A stretch of DNA of 11,404 nucleotides from an uncultured Collinsella sp. (GTDB taxonomy: Bacteria; Actinomycetota; Coriobacteriia; Coriobacteriales; Coriobacteriaceae): contig CALHWR010000103.1 of NCBI GenBank assembly GCA_938036665.1, forward strand, positions 1 through 11,404, read 5' to 3'. Under the pieces are notes generated by a model, which ran no database searches, was not told where the DNA came from, and worked only from the letters and a program-made list of their open reading frames with translations. A program made the position numbers and the translations under genes. This document shows positions 1 to 7,651 of this stretch, piece after piece (position 1 is the first letter of the stretch; each line of letters begins with the position of its first letter).

Positions 1-61
1 ATAAAGAGCTGTAATACAAGAACTCGCCTTCTTTTAGCTTGTCTTACTGTTTGGCTGTATT

Positions 62-92
62 TTGAGTCCTTCTTTTGTATTTGCGCGATAAT
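62..92 (+). promoter_or_regulatory. Weak candidate promoter for the coaE-lytic transglycosylase unit
   Basis: A GATAAT hexamer (87-92, one mismatch to the -10 consensus) lies 19 bases after TTGAGT (62-67, four of six matches to the -35 consensus). The spacing is longer than ideal. The first 120 bases are more AT-rich than the rest of the window, as expected of a leader. They hold no convincing gene: the coaE reading frame is open back to base 1, but it has no standard start codon before the TTG at 118 and its translation resembles no part of a kinase. The upstream gene is not visible, so read-through from further left cannot be excluded. Confidence 0.3.
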
Positions 93-120
93 AACTCCCA
101 TTGGCGTTAGGGAGGACTTG

Positions 121-762
121 ATGTTTACCGTTTTTGTCTTGGGCAATATTGCTTCGGGTAAGTCGACTGCCTGCCGCTATCTCGAATCTCATGGCGCCAT
201 GCTTATCGATCTGGACGAGCTTGCCAAATCGCTGTATGTGCCAGGCTCCGATATCGTCAATGCCCTCGCGGAAGAATTTGGCTGGGATATTTTGGATGAG
301 GAGGGCCGCATTCGCCGCAGCATCCTCGCTTCTCGAGCTTTCGCTTCTCCTGATTCGGTCGCACGGCTCAATGACCTTGTGCACCCCGTTCTCATTGAGC
401 AGCTGTCACTGAGGATTCTTGATCCGGTTTGCTGCACGGTTTCGTCCCCCCGTTATCCCTTTGCGGTTGTCGAGGTTTCTGCCCCGACTGGTTTTGAGGA
501 TGCTTTTGGCCTGGCTGATGAAATTCTGGTTATCAGCGCTCCTTTAGCAGTTCGTCGCGGGCGTGCTATTCATCGTGGTATGGAGCCCTCTGATTTTGAT
601 GCGCGTTCTGCATGCCAACCTGATGAGGCTTCGCTTTGCAATCTCGCTACGACGGTAATCGATAATGCGGCGGGCGACAACTCGCTCTTTGAACAACTGG
701 ACGCTTGGCTTGTGCGCCATGGCTTCGGGGATGTAGTGGATAAGGAGGAGGCCGATGCCTAG
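121..762 (+). CDS. coaE: Dephospho-CoA kinase
   Basis: Catalyses the last step of coenzyme A synthesis, ATP-dependent phosphorylation of the 3'-hydroxyl of dephospho-CoA, in the cytoplasm. The protein is 213 residues, normal for the family. It shows a P-loop (GNIASGKST, about residues 8-16), the substrate-binding/catalytic acidic stretch LIDLDELAK (28-36), then ARLNDLVHPVL of the CoA-binding helices, and a VIDN motif near the C-terminus, all in family order. The ATG at 121 is chosen over the in-frame TTG at 118 because GGAGG at 111-115 lies 5 bases from the ATG but only 2 from the TTG. The gene overlaps the next by 8 bases, suggesting translational coupling. Oddities: the P-loop reads GNIASGKS where GGIGSGKS is usual, and the lid-region arginine normally found between the Gln and the Ala-Asp before VI-N is absent (CQPDEASLCNLATTVIDN). 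It is a divergent member, but the overall pattern makes the call secure. Confidence 0.9.
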   Translation: MFTVFVLGNIASGKSTACRYLESHGAMLIDLDELAKSLYVPGSDIVNALAEEFGWDILDEEGRIRRSILASRAFASPDSVARLNDLVHPVLIEQLSLRILDPVCCTVSSPRYPFAVVEVSAPTGFEDAFGLADEILVISAPLAVRRGRAIHRGMEPSDFDARSACQPDEASLCNLATTVIDNAAGDNSLFEQLDAWLVRHGFGDVVDKEEADA

Positions 763-1336
763 GACACGTTTCTTTACGTGGTATCGCGTGGCGCCACTTG
801 CCGTTGTGTTCGTCTTTGGCCTTATTTCGCTCGTCTACTCGTATGCTCCTGCCGCTTTCTTTAAGCCTTTGTATCCGATTGACTACGAGGCGTACGTAAA
901 GCAATCGAGCATTTCGCACAATCTTGATCCGTATCTGGTGTGTGCTGTCATAAAGTCGGAATCGAATTGGGATCCTGAGGCCGAGTCGAATCAAGGCGCT
1001 CGGGGATTAATGCAGCTGATGCCCGAGACTGCCCAGGATATGATTGCCAAAGGTCTTGTCGATGGTAGCGAGTATTCAGCCGACAACCTTAACGATCCCG
1101 CTACGAACATCGAGTTTGGCTGCGCGTACCTCTCGTATCTCTTAACGTATTTCAACGGGTCGACGGATAGCGCTATTGCCGCATATAACGCCGGCATGGG
1201 CAATGTGGATGGTTGGGCGCAGCAGAGCACCTCGCTTCACAATGCGATTACCTTCCCCGAGACGCAGGCTTATCTGATTCGCGTCAATAATGCCTGGGTT
1301 CGCTATAAGACGCTCTATCCCGATCGGTTCGTATAG
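755..1336 (+). CDS. Membrane-anchored lytic transglycosylase (Slt/GH23 fold)
   Basis: Cleaves the MurNAc-GlcNAc bond of peptidoglycan with formation of a 1,6-anhydro end, outside the cytoplasmic membrane. The 193-residue protein has a short basic N-terminus, one hydrophobic segment (about 12-34) that should act as an uncleaved anchor or signal, and then a single SLT domain. Visible family motifs are the catalytic glutamate E69 in IKSESNWDPEAES, GARGLMQLMPETA (81-93), AIAAYNAGMGNVDGW (140-154) and FPETQAYLIRV near the end. No LysM or other wall-binding domain is present, so it is a minimal catalytic unit. Start: AAGGAGG at 742-748, 6 bases before the ATG and inside the coaE coding sequence. 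The start overlaps the end of coaE, so the two are probably co-transcribed; the functions are unrelated and co-location likely reflects genome packing. The specific family member (MltC/Slt70-like subtype) cannot be named from the sequence. Confidence 0.9.
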   Translation: MPRTRFFTWYRVAPLAVVFVFGLISLVYSYAPAAFFKPLYPIDYEAYVKQSSISHNLDPYLVCAVIKSESNWDPEAESNQGARGLMQLMPETAQDMIAKGLVDGSEYSADNLNDPATNIEFGCAYLSYLLTYFNGSTDSAIAAYNAGMGNVDGWAQQSTSLHNAITFPETQAYLIRVNNAWVRYKTLYPDRFV

Positions 1337-1356
1337 GACTAAGCCCACCTCCTGCG

Positions 1357-1362
1357 TATACT
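1357..1362 (+). promoter_or_regulatory. Candidate -10 element in front of uvrB
   Basis: TATACT (five of six matches to TATAAT) lies 25 bases before the uvrB start, in the 51-base gap after the transglycosylase stop. No good -35 hexamer sits at the usual distance. The element is embedded in a near-palindrome, CTGC-GTATAC-t-GCAG (1352-1366, one extra base). No LexA-type GAAC-N4-GTTC box is seen here. uvrB may have its own promoter or may be read from the coaE unit. Confidence 0.35.
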
Positions 1363-1387
1363 GCAGATGTATGAGTTAGGAGTATCC

Positions 1388-3628
1388 ATGGCGGAATTTG
1401 AAGTAGAACGCGTTGGTGGTGAACTTAAGCGCTTTGGCGTTGAGGGCGCTGAGGTGCCGTTTGAAGTCGTTTCTCCCTATGAGCCTGCAGGTTCTCAGCC
1501 TAAGGCCATTGAGTCGCTTGTGCAGGGTGTGAGGGACGGAGATCGCTATCAGGTTTTGCTGGGCGTGACTGGTTCGGGCAAGACCTTCACGATGGCTAAG
1601 ACTATTGAGGCCCTGGGGAAGCCGACGCTGGTCATGGCTCCCAATAAAACGCTCGCCGCTCAGCTTGCGAGCGAGCTCAATGAGTTCTTTCCCAACAACG
1701 CTGTGGTCTACTTTGTCTCGTACTACGACTACTATCAGCCCGAGGCGTATGTGCCGCAAAGCGATACATATATCGAGAAAGACTCCTCGATTAACGAAGA
1801 GGTCGAGATGCTGCGACATCAGGCGACCGCATCGCTGCTCTCTCGACGCGATGTGATCGTTGTCGCATCGGTCTCGTGTATCTATGGCATTGGCTCTCCT
1901 GAGGACTATGCGGGTCTGGCTCCAAACGTCGACAAGAAGGTGCCGCTCGAGCGTGATGACTTTATCCATGCACTTATTGACATTCAATATGATCGCAATG
2001 ACTATGACCTGGCACGCGGCACGTTCCGCGTGCGCGGCGATGTTGTCGACGTGTATCCGCCTTATGCCGAGCATCCGTTGCGGTTTGAGTTCTTTGGCGA
2101 CGAGGTTGAGCTTATTGCCGAGATCGATGAGGTTACCGGTGAGATGCTTCGTGAGTACGAGGCCATCCCCGTATGGCCGGCATCGCACTACGTGACCGAG
2201 AAGCCGAAGGTCAAGGCGGCTCTGAAATCAATCAGTGAAGAGTGCGAGAAGCGTGTGGCCGAGCTCAAGGCGACCGACAAGTTGCTCGAGGCACAGCGTC
2301 TGCAGCAGCGCACCGACTATGATCTCGAGATGCTCGAGACCATGGGTTTTTGTAACGGTATCGAGAACTACTCGCGTCATCTGGACGGTCGAAAACCGGG
2401 CGAGCCGCCGTTTACCCTGATCGATTACTTCCCTAAGGACATGCTCTGCATCATCGATGAGAGCCATGTGACGGTGCCGCAGATTCGCGGCATGCACGAA
2501 GGTGACCGCTCGCGTAAGGTGACGCTGGTGGAGCATGGTTTTCGCCTTCCTTCGGCACTCGATAACCGCCCGCTTCGTTTCGATGAGTTTGAGGCAAGGA
2601 TACCCCAGTTTATCTATGTTTCGGCCACACCGGGCGACTACGAGCTGCGGGTGAGCCAAAACGACGTTGAGCAGATTATTCGTCCAACCGGTCTGCTCGA
2701 CCCCAAGATCGATGTGCGTCCGGTTCGTGGGCAGATTGACGATCTTGAGGACGAGATTCGCGAGCGCGTTGCCCGCAAGGAGCGCGTGCTGGTGACCACG
2801 CTCACCAAGCGCATGGCCGAGGACCTGACCGACCATCTGCTTGATGCCGGCATTAAGGTCAATTACATGCACTCCGATACAGCGACGATGGACCGTGTCG
2901 AGATCCTGCGAACGCTGCGCGAGGGCAAGATCGATGTTCTCGTTGGCATCAACCTGCTTCGCGAGGGCCTAGACCTTCCCGAGGTCTCACTGGTGGCAAT
3001 TCTCGATGCCGATAAGGAAGGCTTCTTGCGCAACCGCCGTTCGCTGATTCAGACGATTGGCCGCGCGGCCCGTAACGCCGATGGCGAAGTCATCATGTAT
3101 GCGGACGTTGTGACCGATTCGATGAAAGAGGCCATCGAGGAGACGCAGCGCCGTCGTGAGATTCAGATGGCATATAACGAAGAGCATGGCATTGTGCCCA
3201 AGACGGTGCGCAAGGCCATCAACGACATCTCAAGTTTTATTGCCGAGGCCGAAAAAACCGTGGGTTCCAAGGGGCGCTCGAAGGGCGACTCTCTTGGACA
3301 TGGCGCATTCTATACGCCCGATGAGTCGGGCGAGGGTGGCGTGCTGGAAACGGTGGCGCCCGAGCAGACACTTGCGGAGCAGTTGGAAGAACTGCCGCAT
3401 GACGAGCTTGTGCGGATCGTCGAAACCATGGAAGAGGATATGCGTAACGCTTCTGCCGCCATGGACTTTGAGGAGGCGGCGCGCCTGCGCGATGCCGTCG
3501 TTCAGATTCGGGCGATGCTCGAGGGTGCGTCTGAGGACGAGACGATCGAGCGCTTACGTTCGCAGGCCCGCAAGGGTTCCACGTTCGCATCGGGCAGAAA
3601 ACGCCAGGGTGCACGGTTTAAGAAATAG
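1388..3628 (+). CDS. uvrB: Excinuclease ABC subunit B
   Basis: Damage-verifying helicase-fold subunit of the UvrABC nucleotide excision repair nuclease; it is loaded on DNA by UvrA and recruits UvrC. The 746-residue protein has Walker A GVTGSGKT (59-66), the beta-hairpin with the conserved tyrosine-rich [10 protein letters not shown] (112-121) that clamps one DNA strand, the DESH box (357-360), helicase motif [11 protein letters not shown] (555-563), and a C-terminal UVR domain (about 672-712) of the kind that binds UvrC. Start: ATG 1388 has AGGAG at 1378-1382, 5 bases away; the in-frame ATG at 1367 has no ribosome site. The protein is longer than the roughly 660-700 residues usual for UvrB, because of about 24 extra N-terminal residues, a Gly/Ser-rich linker before the UVR domain and a basic tail. 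The usual AGDQP near the N-terminus is AGSQP. The catalytic set is complete, so it should be functional. Confidence 0.98.
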   Translation: MAEFEVERVGGELKRFGVEGAEVPFEVVSPYEPAGSQPKAIESLVQGVRDGDRYQVLLGVTGSGKTFTMAKTIEALGKPTLVMAPNKTLAAQLASELNEFFPNNAVVYFVSYYDYYQPEAYVPQSDTYIEKDSSINEEVEMLRHQATASLLSRRDVIVVASVSCIYGIGSPEDYAGLAPNVDKKVPLERDDFIHALIDIQYDRNDYDLARGTFRVRGDVVDVYPPYAEHPLRFEFFGDEVELIAEIDEVTGEMLREYEAIPVWPASHYVTEKPKVKAALKSISEECEKRVAELKATDKLLEAQRLQQRTDYDLEMLETMGFCNGIENYSRHLDGRKPGEPPFTLIDYFPKDMLCIIDESHVTVPQIRGMHEGDRSRKVTLVEHGFRLPSALDNRPLRFDEFEARIPQFIYVSATPGDYELRVSQNDVEQIIRPTGLLDPKIDVRPVRGQIDDLEDEIRERVARKERVLVTTLTKRMAEDLTDHLLDAGIKVNYMHSDTATMDRVEILRTLREGKIDVLVGINLLREGLDLPEVSLVAILDADKEGFLRNRRSLIQTIGRAARNADGEVIMYADVVTDSMKEAIEETQRRREIQMAYNEEHGIVPKTVRKAINDISSFIAEAEKTVGSKGRSKGDSLGHGAFYTPDESGEGGVLETVAPEQTLAEQLEELPHDELVRIVETMEEDMRNASAAMDFEEAARLRDAVVQIRAMLEGASEDETIERLRSQARKGSTFASGRKRQGARFKK

Positions 3629-3631
3629 TGA

Positions 3632-3674
3632 ACAGGCCCCGAGTTCCCTGTGGAGCTTGGGGCCTGTGTCTTTT
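3632..3674. terminator. Intrinsic terminator between convergent genes
   Basis: ACAGGCCCCGAGTTCC (3632-3647) pairs with GGAGCTTGGGGCCTGT (3652-3667) around a four-base CTGT loop. This is a 16-bp stem with two G-U pairs, followed on the plus strand by GTCTTTT. It begins three bases after the uvrB stop codon. The minus-strand side is followed by a weaker TCACTATTTCTT tract, so it may also serve the converging flavoprotein gene that ends at 3694. Confidence 0.88.
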
Positions 3675-3693
3675 GCGCGCTGGAATTCGTGCG

Positions 3694-5334
3694 TTAGAGG
3701 TCTGCGATCAGGGCTTCGGCACAACGGATGCCGTCGGTGGCTGCGCTCATGATGCCGCCGGCATATCCAGCTCCCTCACCACAAGGGTAGAGGCCCGGGG
3801 TCGACACGGCATGGCACGTTCGGTCTCGGGTGACAGTGACCGGTGAGCTCGAACGAGTCTCCACGCCGGTAAGAATGGCATCGGGGCGGTCGTAGCCGCG
3901 TAGCTTTTTTCCGAGTAGGGGAAGTCCCAGGCGGAGCGACTCGACGATATGCTGCGGCAGGGCTTCGTCAATTGCCGTCCAGGTCACACCGAGCGGATAG
4001 GTGGGCTTTACCTTTCCGGGCGCCTTGCTGGCGCGTCCTGCGAGGAAATCTCCGACGAGTTGTGCCGGTGCGTTCCAGTTGGAACCGCCCAGGCGATAGG
4101 CGGCCGCCTCGCAGGCACGCTGGAGCTCGACGCCGGCGAGCGGGTCATCGTTAGGAAGGTCCTCAGGCGTGACGTTAACGAGTAGGGCGGCATTTGCATT
4201 GCGTCCGTCGCGGGCATTGAGACTGGCGCCGTTGACGCACAGGTGGCCCTGCTCGGAAGAGGCGGCGACAACCTGCCCGCCGGGGCACATGCAAAACGAG
4301 AACACGCTGCGGCCGTTGGGAAGATGGGCGACGAGCTTGTAAGGGGCTGCTCCGAGGGCAGGATGTCCCGCCGAGGCTCCGTATTGGACTCGGTCGATGT
4401 CGCGCTGCGGATGCTCGATGCGAACGCCCATGGCAAAGGTCTTTTGTGCGAGGGCCACGTTGTGGCCCTTAAGGAGCTCAAAAATATCGCGAGCAGAATG
4501 CCCGCAGGCGAGGATGAGGTGCTTTGTCTCGATTGGCTCGCAAGCGGCGTCTTGGGACGATTGGACATCAATACCGGTGATGGCGCCAGACGCGTCGATG
4601 CGAATGTCGACGAGCTTCGTTCGATAGCGGACGACACCTCCGAGCTGCTCGATGCGCTGGGATATAGCGGTGACGACCGTGGGAAGGATGTCGGAGCCAA
4701 TGTGCGGCTTGGCATCCCACAGAATATCGCGGGGCGCGCCCGCCTCGACGAAGGTTTCGAGGATAAGGCGATGGGCGGGATTTTTGGTTCCCGTATTGAG
4801 TTTGCCGTCCGAGAAGGTTCCCGCGCCGCCCAGGCCAAACTGGATATTGCTCTCGGGGTCGAGGATGCGCTCCTTTAGAAAGAGGTCGATCGCCTGCGAG
4901 CGGCGAAATGCCGGGTCGCCGCGCTCGATGAGCAAGGGCTTAAGACCTGCTTCGGCGAGCGTAAGCGCAGCGAAAAGGCCGGCGCATCCGGCGCCGACAA
5001 CGACAGGGCGTTCTTGAGGCGCGTCGGAGGCGGGGGAGGGGAATGAAGGCTCATCGTCTTCTATCGCGCGTACGCGCGAGCGGTCACGCTCGGCAACGCT
5101 GTCGACCGCTTCTCGCTCGAGGTGGGGACTAGTCAGCTCAACACGAAAGCTCAGGATAAAATGGACGTCTCGTTTTTTGCGAGCGTCGATTGACTTGCGG
5201 TGGAGCTCGATGGACTTGATCTCGGAGTCCTTGCAACGTAGGACGCGCTTGGCGACTCGCTTGCCAACAATGAGACAGGCATTTTCATCGCCGGCTTCAT
5301 CGAGCGACGCGTTGACTTGGGTGATTTCGATCAT
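3694..5334 (-). CDS. FAD-dependent dehydrogenase, COG2509 family
   Basis: A 546-residue soluble flavoprotein of the group annotated as NAD(FAD)-utilizing dehydrogenases; the physiological substrate of the family is not established. An N-terminal domain (about 1-105) with the basic stretch KSIDARKKRDVHFILSF precedes a dinucleotide-binding fold with GAGCAG (114-119) and the ribose-binding acidic residue E137. Further family marks are FGLGGAGTFSDGKLNTG (166-182), FCMCPGGQVV in the middle, and the C-terminal TRSSSPVTVTRD followed by GLYPCGEGAGYAGGIMSAA, which contacts FAD. Start: ATG 5334 has AAGGAG at 5341-5346, six bases away; longer in-frame readings run into the upstream gene and have no ribosome site. 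It follows the HI0933-type flavoprotein by 80 bases, with a hairpin and a TATAAT in the gap, so it may be an independent unit. Family assignment is secure; the function is unknown. Confidence 0.9.
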   Translation of the reverse strand: MIEITQVNASLDEAGDENACLIVGKRVAKRVLRCKDSEIKSIELHRKSIDARKKRDVHFILSFRVELTSPHLEREAVDSVAERDRSRVRAIEDDEPSFPSPASDAPQERPVVVGAGCAGLFAALTLAEAGLKPLLIERGDPAFRRSQAIDLFLKERILDPESNIQFGLGGAGTFSDGKLNTGTKNPAHRLILETFVEAGAPRDILWDAKPHIGSDILPTVVTAISQRIEQLGGVVRYRTKLVDIRIDASGAITGIDVQSSQDAACEPIETKHLILACGHSARDIFELLKGHNVALAQKTFAMGVRIEHPQRDIDRVQYGASAGHPALGAAPYKLVAHLPNGRSVFSFCMCPGGQVVAASSEQGHLCVNGASLNARDGRNANAALLVNVTPEDLPNDDPLAGVELQRACEAAAYRLGGSNWNAPAQLVGDFLAGRASKAPGKVKPTYPLGVTWTAIDEALPQHIVESLRLGLPLLGKKLRGYDRPDAILTGVETRSSSPVTVTRDRTCHAVSTPGLYPCGEGAGYAGGIMSAATDGIRCAEALIADL

Positions 5335-5360
5335 CGAGGTCTCCTTAGAGGCAAGAAAGA

Positions 5361-5384
5361 GGCCGTCCGGTATCCCAGACGGCC
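5361..5384 (-). terminator. Hairpin between the two flavoprotein genes (terminator or 5'-leader stem)
   Basis: On the minus strand GGCCGTCTGG, loop GATA, CCGGACGGCC forms a 10-bp stem with one G-U pair, followed by CTCTTTCTT. It lies 30 bases beyond the stop of the upstream flavoprotein gene and 26 bases before the start of the next, with the Shine-Dalgarno site of the latter at 5341-5346. The U-tract is interrupted, so termination may be partial. If the TATAAT at 5399-5404 is used, this hairpin would instead lie in the 5' leader of the downstream mRNA. Confidence 0.65.
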
Positions 5385-5398
5385 CGAATGTGTTTTTG

Positions 5399-5404
5399 AT
5401 TATA
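5399..5404 (-). promoter_or_regulatory. Candidate -10 element for the COG2509 flavoprotein gene
   Basis: A perfect TATAAT on the minus strand lies 10 bases past the TAG stop of the upstream gene and 64 bases before the ATG at 5334. No clear -35 hexamer is found 16-19 bases upstream, which weakens the call. A start about 7 bases downstream would place the 5361-5384 hairpin close to the 5' end of the transcript. Confidence 0.45.
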
Positions 5405-5414
5405 GACTGCGCGG

Positions 5415-6686
5415 CTACAGGCTGCTTGCAGCGCGAATGCCCGAGAGCCAGGCCCACGCAAGGTTAAAGCCTCCGCAATCGGCGTCGATGTCGAGCGCTT
5501 CGCCGCAGACGTAAAGCGGGGCGTCGACAACGCTGCGCGCGCGTAGACTGGGTGTTGAGATGCTCTCGACAGATACGCCACCACGCGTGACCTGCGCCGA
5601 GCGCTCATCGGTCGTCCCCTCGGCAAACAGCTTAAAGTGCTTGAGGATCGAGACCAGATGGATGACATCGTTGGAGCCTGGATGGCACTGCTCGAACGCT
5701 GTGCAGACGACGCGGGAGAGTTGCGGGGCGAGCATGCCGTCGAGCCAACGGGGATCGCGGGGTGAAAAGTCACCGAACAGCTCAACGCGCCGGTTGAGCA
5801 TATCGAGCAACTCGTCTTTGGAGAGGTCGGGGAAAACGTCGAGCAGGATCGTATCGCCGTGCTGGATACGACGAGAGAGGTTGAAGACAGCGACACCCGA
5901 GATACCGAAGGTTCGAAACAGCACTTCACCGTCTTCGTGCCAGAGCTCATTATGATTGCGGGCGAGCGTCAAGCAGGCGCGGACGCGCAGGCCATCCAAC
6001 GTCTTGAGTGCCGCTCGATCGCCAACGACCGTTGCCGATACGGGGCAGAGGATGGGGCGCAGCGAAGTGAGGGGAAGGCGAAACGTATCGGCGATACCGG
6101 TGGGGTTGCCGCCCGTAGCGATAATTACGGCATGTGCCTGCAGGGCCTCGTTCTTGCGAGGGACATCGGCGAGCGCCTTCCGAAGCGAGCGGAGCTCCGA
6201 TTTTCGGTCGTCGTGCTTTTTTGCCTTGAGCGCCCGCGCTGGACGGTCTATTTGGAGTGCCCAGCCTTCGGAAGCTTTGTGCGCCGTGGCAACGTTGGCT
6301 CCGCAGATTAAGGTGATACCTAGGCGGTCGCAAACGTTGAGAAGCGCGTCGCGCACCGATTCGGCGCGAAGGGAGCGCGGGTACAGCCGGCCTTCCTCGG
6401 AGGTTGTCATGATGCCCAGCGAGGAGAAGAAACCCATAAGCTCTTGTTCGGGCTGGGGGCCCATGACGGATTCGACGAATGCGGGGTGGTTATACCGCTG
6501 AGGATCAATCGATTCGTTGGAGAGGTTGCAACGGCCGTTACCGGTCGCAAGGAGCTTGAGGCCGCAGGCGACATCGCGCTCAACGATGCAGACGCTTTTG
6601 CCAGCGCGTGCGGCCGTAATGGCGGCGGCGAGGCCTGAAGCTCCGCCGCCGATTACCAAGACGTCATAGAGGGCGCTCGCGTTCAC
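5415..6686 (-). CDS. HI0933-family NAD(P)/FAD-dependent oxidoreductase
   Basis: A 423-residue soluble flavoprotein of the HI0933/YhiN group, which also includes proteins annotated as BaiN and RdsA. Substrates are poorly defined for most members. Visible marks are the FAD-binding GGGASG (13-18), acidic E37, the family signature GLKLLATGNGRCNLSN (42-57), EGRLYPRS (98-105), ATGG (190-193), QVTRGGV (365-371) and the C-terminal FAD-contact motif GEALDIDADCGGFN (395-408). Residues 148-183 are a Lys/Arg-rich stretch just before ATGG that looks like an insertion. The start is a GTG at 6686-6684, immediately after the mrp TAA stop with no gap; a GAGG ribosome site lies inside the last mrp codons. The two genes are thus almost certainly co-transcribed and translationally coupled. 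I cannot assign a reaction; a bile-acid role should not be assumed from the BaiN name. Confidence 0.92.
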   Translation of the reverse strand: MNASALYDVLVIGGGASGLAAAITAARAGKSVCIVERDVACGLKLLATGNGRCNLSNESIDPQRYNHPAFVESVMGPQPEQELMGFFSSLGIMTTSEEGRLYPRSLRAESVRDALLNVCDRLGITLICGANVATAHKASEGWALQIDRPARALKAKKHDDRKSELRSLRKALADVPRKNEALQAHAVIIATGGNPTGIADTFRLPLTSLRPILCPVSATVVGDRAALKTLDGLRVRACLTLARNHNELWHEDGEVLFRTFGISGVAVFNLSRRIQHGDTILLDVFPDLSKDELLDMLNRRVELFGDFSPRDPRWLDGMLAPQLSRVVCTAFEQCHPGSNDVIHLVSILKHFKLFAEGTTDERSAQVTRGGVSVESISTPSLRARSVVDAPLYVCGEALDIDADCGGFNLAWAWLSGIRAASSL

Positions 6687-7517
6687 TTAGGCCTCGTCGG
6701 TCTCGTGCGGGGTAATAGCCTCGACGGCAGAGACTGCCTTGGGCAACATGCCATCGGGCAGCGCGGTCTCGACCTCGCCCTTATCGCAGGCCTCGGCGAG
6801 TGCCGGATTAATGGGAAGCTGGCCCAAGATGTCGAGGTTATAGCGCTCTGCGACCTCGGGGAGCTTGCTCTTGCCAAAGACCTCGATCTTCTTGCCGCAG
6901 TCAGGGCACTCAATATAGCTCATGTTCTCGACAATGCCCAGAATGGGGACGTTCATCTTCTCGGCCATGTTGACCGCCTTGGCGACGATCATCGAGACCA
7001 GATCCTGCGGGCTCGTGACAATGACGATGCCGTCGACCGGCAGCGACTGGAAGACGGTGAGCGCGACGTCGCCTGTTCCCGGAGGCATGTCGACCAGTAG
7101 GTAGTCGATGGGGCCCCACGAGGTCTCGCTCCAGAACTGCCTAATGGCGCCTGCGATGACCGGACCGCGCCAAAGGACGGGGTCGGTCTCGTTTTGGAGC
7201 AGCAGGTTGGAGCTCATGACCTTGACGCCGTGCTCGGAGATTTCGGGCAGCATAAGGTTGCCAAGGGCATGGACGTGGCGTCCACTCATACCGAACATCT
7301 TGGGGATAGAGGGACCGGTGATGTCGGCATCGAGGACGCCGACCTTGTGGCCGTGACGGGCAAGCTCGGTGGCGATGGCACCGGTGACAAATGACTTGCC
7401 GACACCGCCCTTGCCGGAAAGCACGGCGATGACGCGCTTGACCTCGGACAGCGTGTTCTCCTCAAATTGCGACGGCGACGTTTGTCCGCCGGCGGCCTGT
7501 GCGTGTTCGCAACCCAT
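6687..7517 (-). CDS. mrp: Mrp/NBP35-type Fe-S cluster carrier ATPase
   Basis: A P-loop ATPase of the Mrp/ApbC/NBP35 family, which binds a 4Fe-4S cluster at a dimer interface and hands it to target proteins in the cytoplasm. The 276-residue protein shows the deviant Walker A SGKGGVGKS (34-42) with the extra lysine of the MinD/ParA superfamily, VLDADITGPS (61-70), DMPPGTGD (143-150, Walker B region) and the cluster-ligating pair C204/C207 in YIECPDCGKK. It lacks the N-terminal DUF59/MIP18 domain of many bacterial Mrp proteins. The N-terminus has a single cysteine (MGCEHAQ) instead of the four-cysteine motif of Nbp35. Start: ATG 7517 with AAAGGAG at 7524-7530, six bases away; the upstream in-frame extension lacks a ribosome site. 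The stop codon abuts the GTG of the flavoprotein gene, suggesting that enzyme may depend on or assist the carrier, though this is only an inference. Confidence 0.95.
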   Translation of the reverse strand: MGCEHAQAAGGQTSPSQFEENTLSEVKRVIAVLSGKGGVGKSFVTGAIATELARHGHKVGVLDADITGPSIPKMFGMSGRHVHALGNLMLPEISEHGVKVMSSNLLLQNETDPVLWRGPVIAGAIRQFWSETSWGPIDYLLVDMPPGTGDVALTVFQSLPVDGIVIVTSPQDLVSMIVAKAVNMAEKMNVPILGIVENMSYIECPDCGKKIEVFGKSKLPEVAERYNLDILGQLPINPALAEACDKGEVETALPDGMLPKAVSAVEAITPHETDEA

Positions 7518-7572
7518 GTATGACTCCTTTGTATATGCTGGGGCCGGGGCCCCGCGATGTGACACGAGCGTC

Positions 7573-7602
7573 ATTGTACCCTCGTTTGCGAGCGGGAGTC
7601 AT
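7573..7602 (-). promoter_or_regulatory. Candidate promoter for mrp, with a GC-rich palindromic leader
   Basis: Minus-strand TACAAT (7573-7578, five of six to the -10 consensus) is preceded at 18 bases by ATGACT (7597-7602, four of six to the -35 consensus). Just downstream, TGAC-N6-GTCA (7560-7573) forms a short dyad overlapping the likely transcript start. The leader also contains the perfect palindrome GGGGCCCC (7546-7553), about 30 bases before the ATG at 7517. Any regulator is unknown. Confidence 0.45.
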
Positions 7603-7610
7603 TTGCGATG

Positions 7611-7651
7611 CGTTTGGGCCGAGCGTGCTTGCAATACGATGGGCCCAAGCG
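7611..7651 (-). repeat. Inverted repeat downstream of the LTA-synthase-like gene
   Basis: CGTTTGGGCC (7611-7620) can pair with GGCCCAAGCG (7642-7651) in a 10-bp stem with one G-U pair around a 21-base loop. It begins 11 bases after the stop of the minus-strand gene ending at 7663. There is no U-tract after it on the minus strand (CATCGCAAATG), so it is not a classical terminator. It could stabilise the 3' end or act as a factor-dependent stop. Confidence 0.4.

Noticed and set aside
1..117. Coding sequence continuing into the window in the coaE frame
   Set aside because: The frame is open but has no start codon before 118, the composition is unlike its neighbours, and GGAGG at 111-115 marks a fresh start at 121.
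1376..2188. 270-residue minus-strand reading frame inside uvrB
   Set aside because: It lies wholly antisense to a conserved gene, has no ribosome site that I can see, and its translation has no recognisable motif. Long antisense frames are common in GC-rich genes.
2228..2872. 214-residue minus-strand reading frame inside uvrB
   Set aside because: Antisense shadow of the helicase domain; low-quality composition and no supporting start site.
3156..3752. 198-residue plus-strand frame overlapping the uvrB end and the terminator
   Set aside because: Arg/Ser-rich out-of-frame translation that reads through a strong terminator hairpin.
4243..4878. 211-residue plus-strand frame across the COG2509 flavoprotein gene
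   Set aside because: The opposite strand encodes a complete flavoprotein with clear motifs; this frame has none.
5335..5457. Longer N-terminus for the COG2509 flavoprotein
   Set aside because: It would overlap the upstream gene and span the hairpin, and it has no ribosome site, whereas ATG 5334 has AAGGAG at ideal spacing.
7518..7574. Longer N-terminus for Mrp
   Set aside because: The extension reads through the Shine-Dalgarno site used by ATG 7517 and covers the GC-rich leader and candidate promoter.
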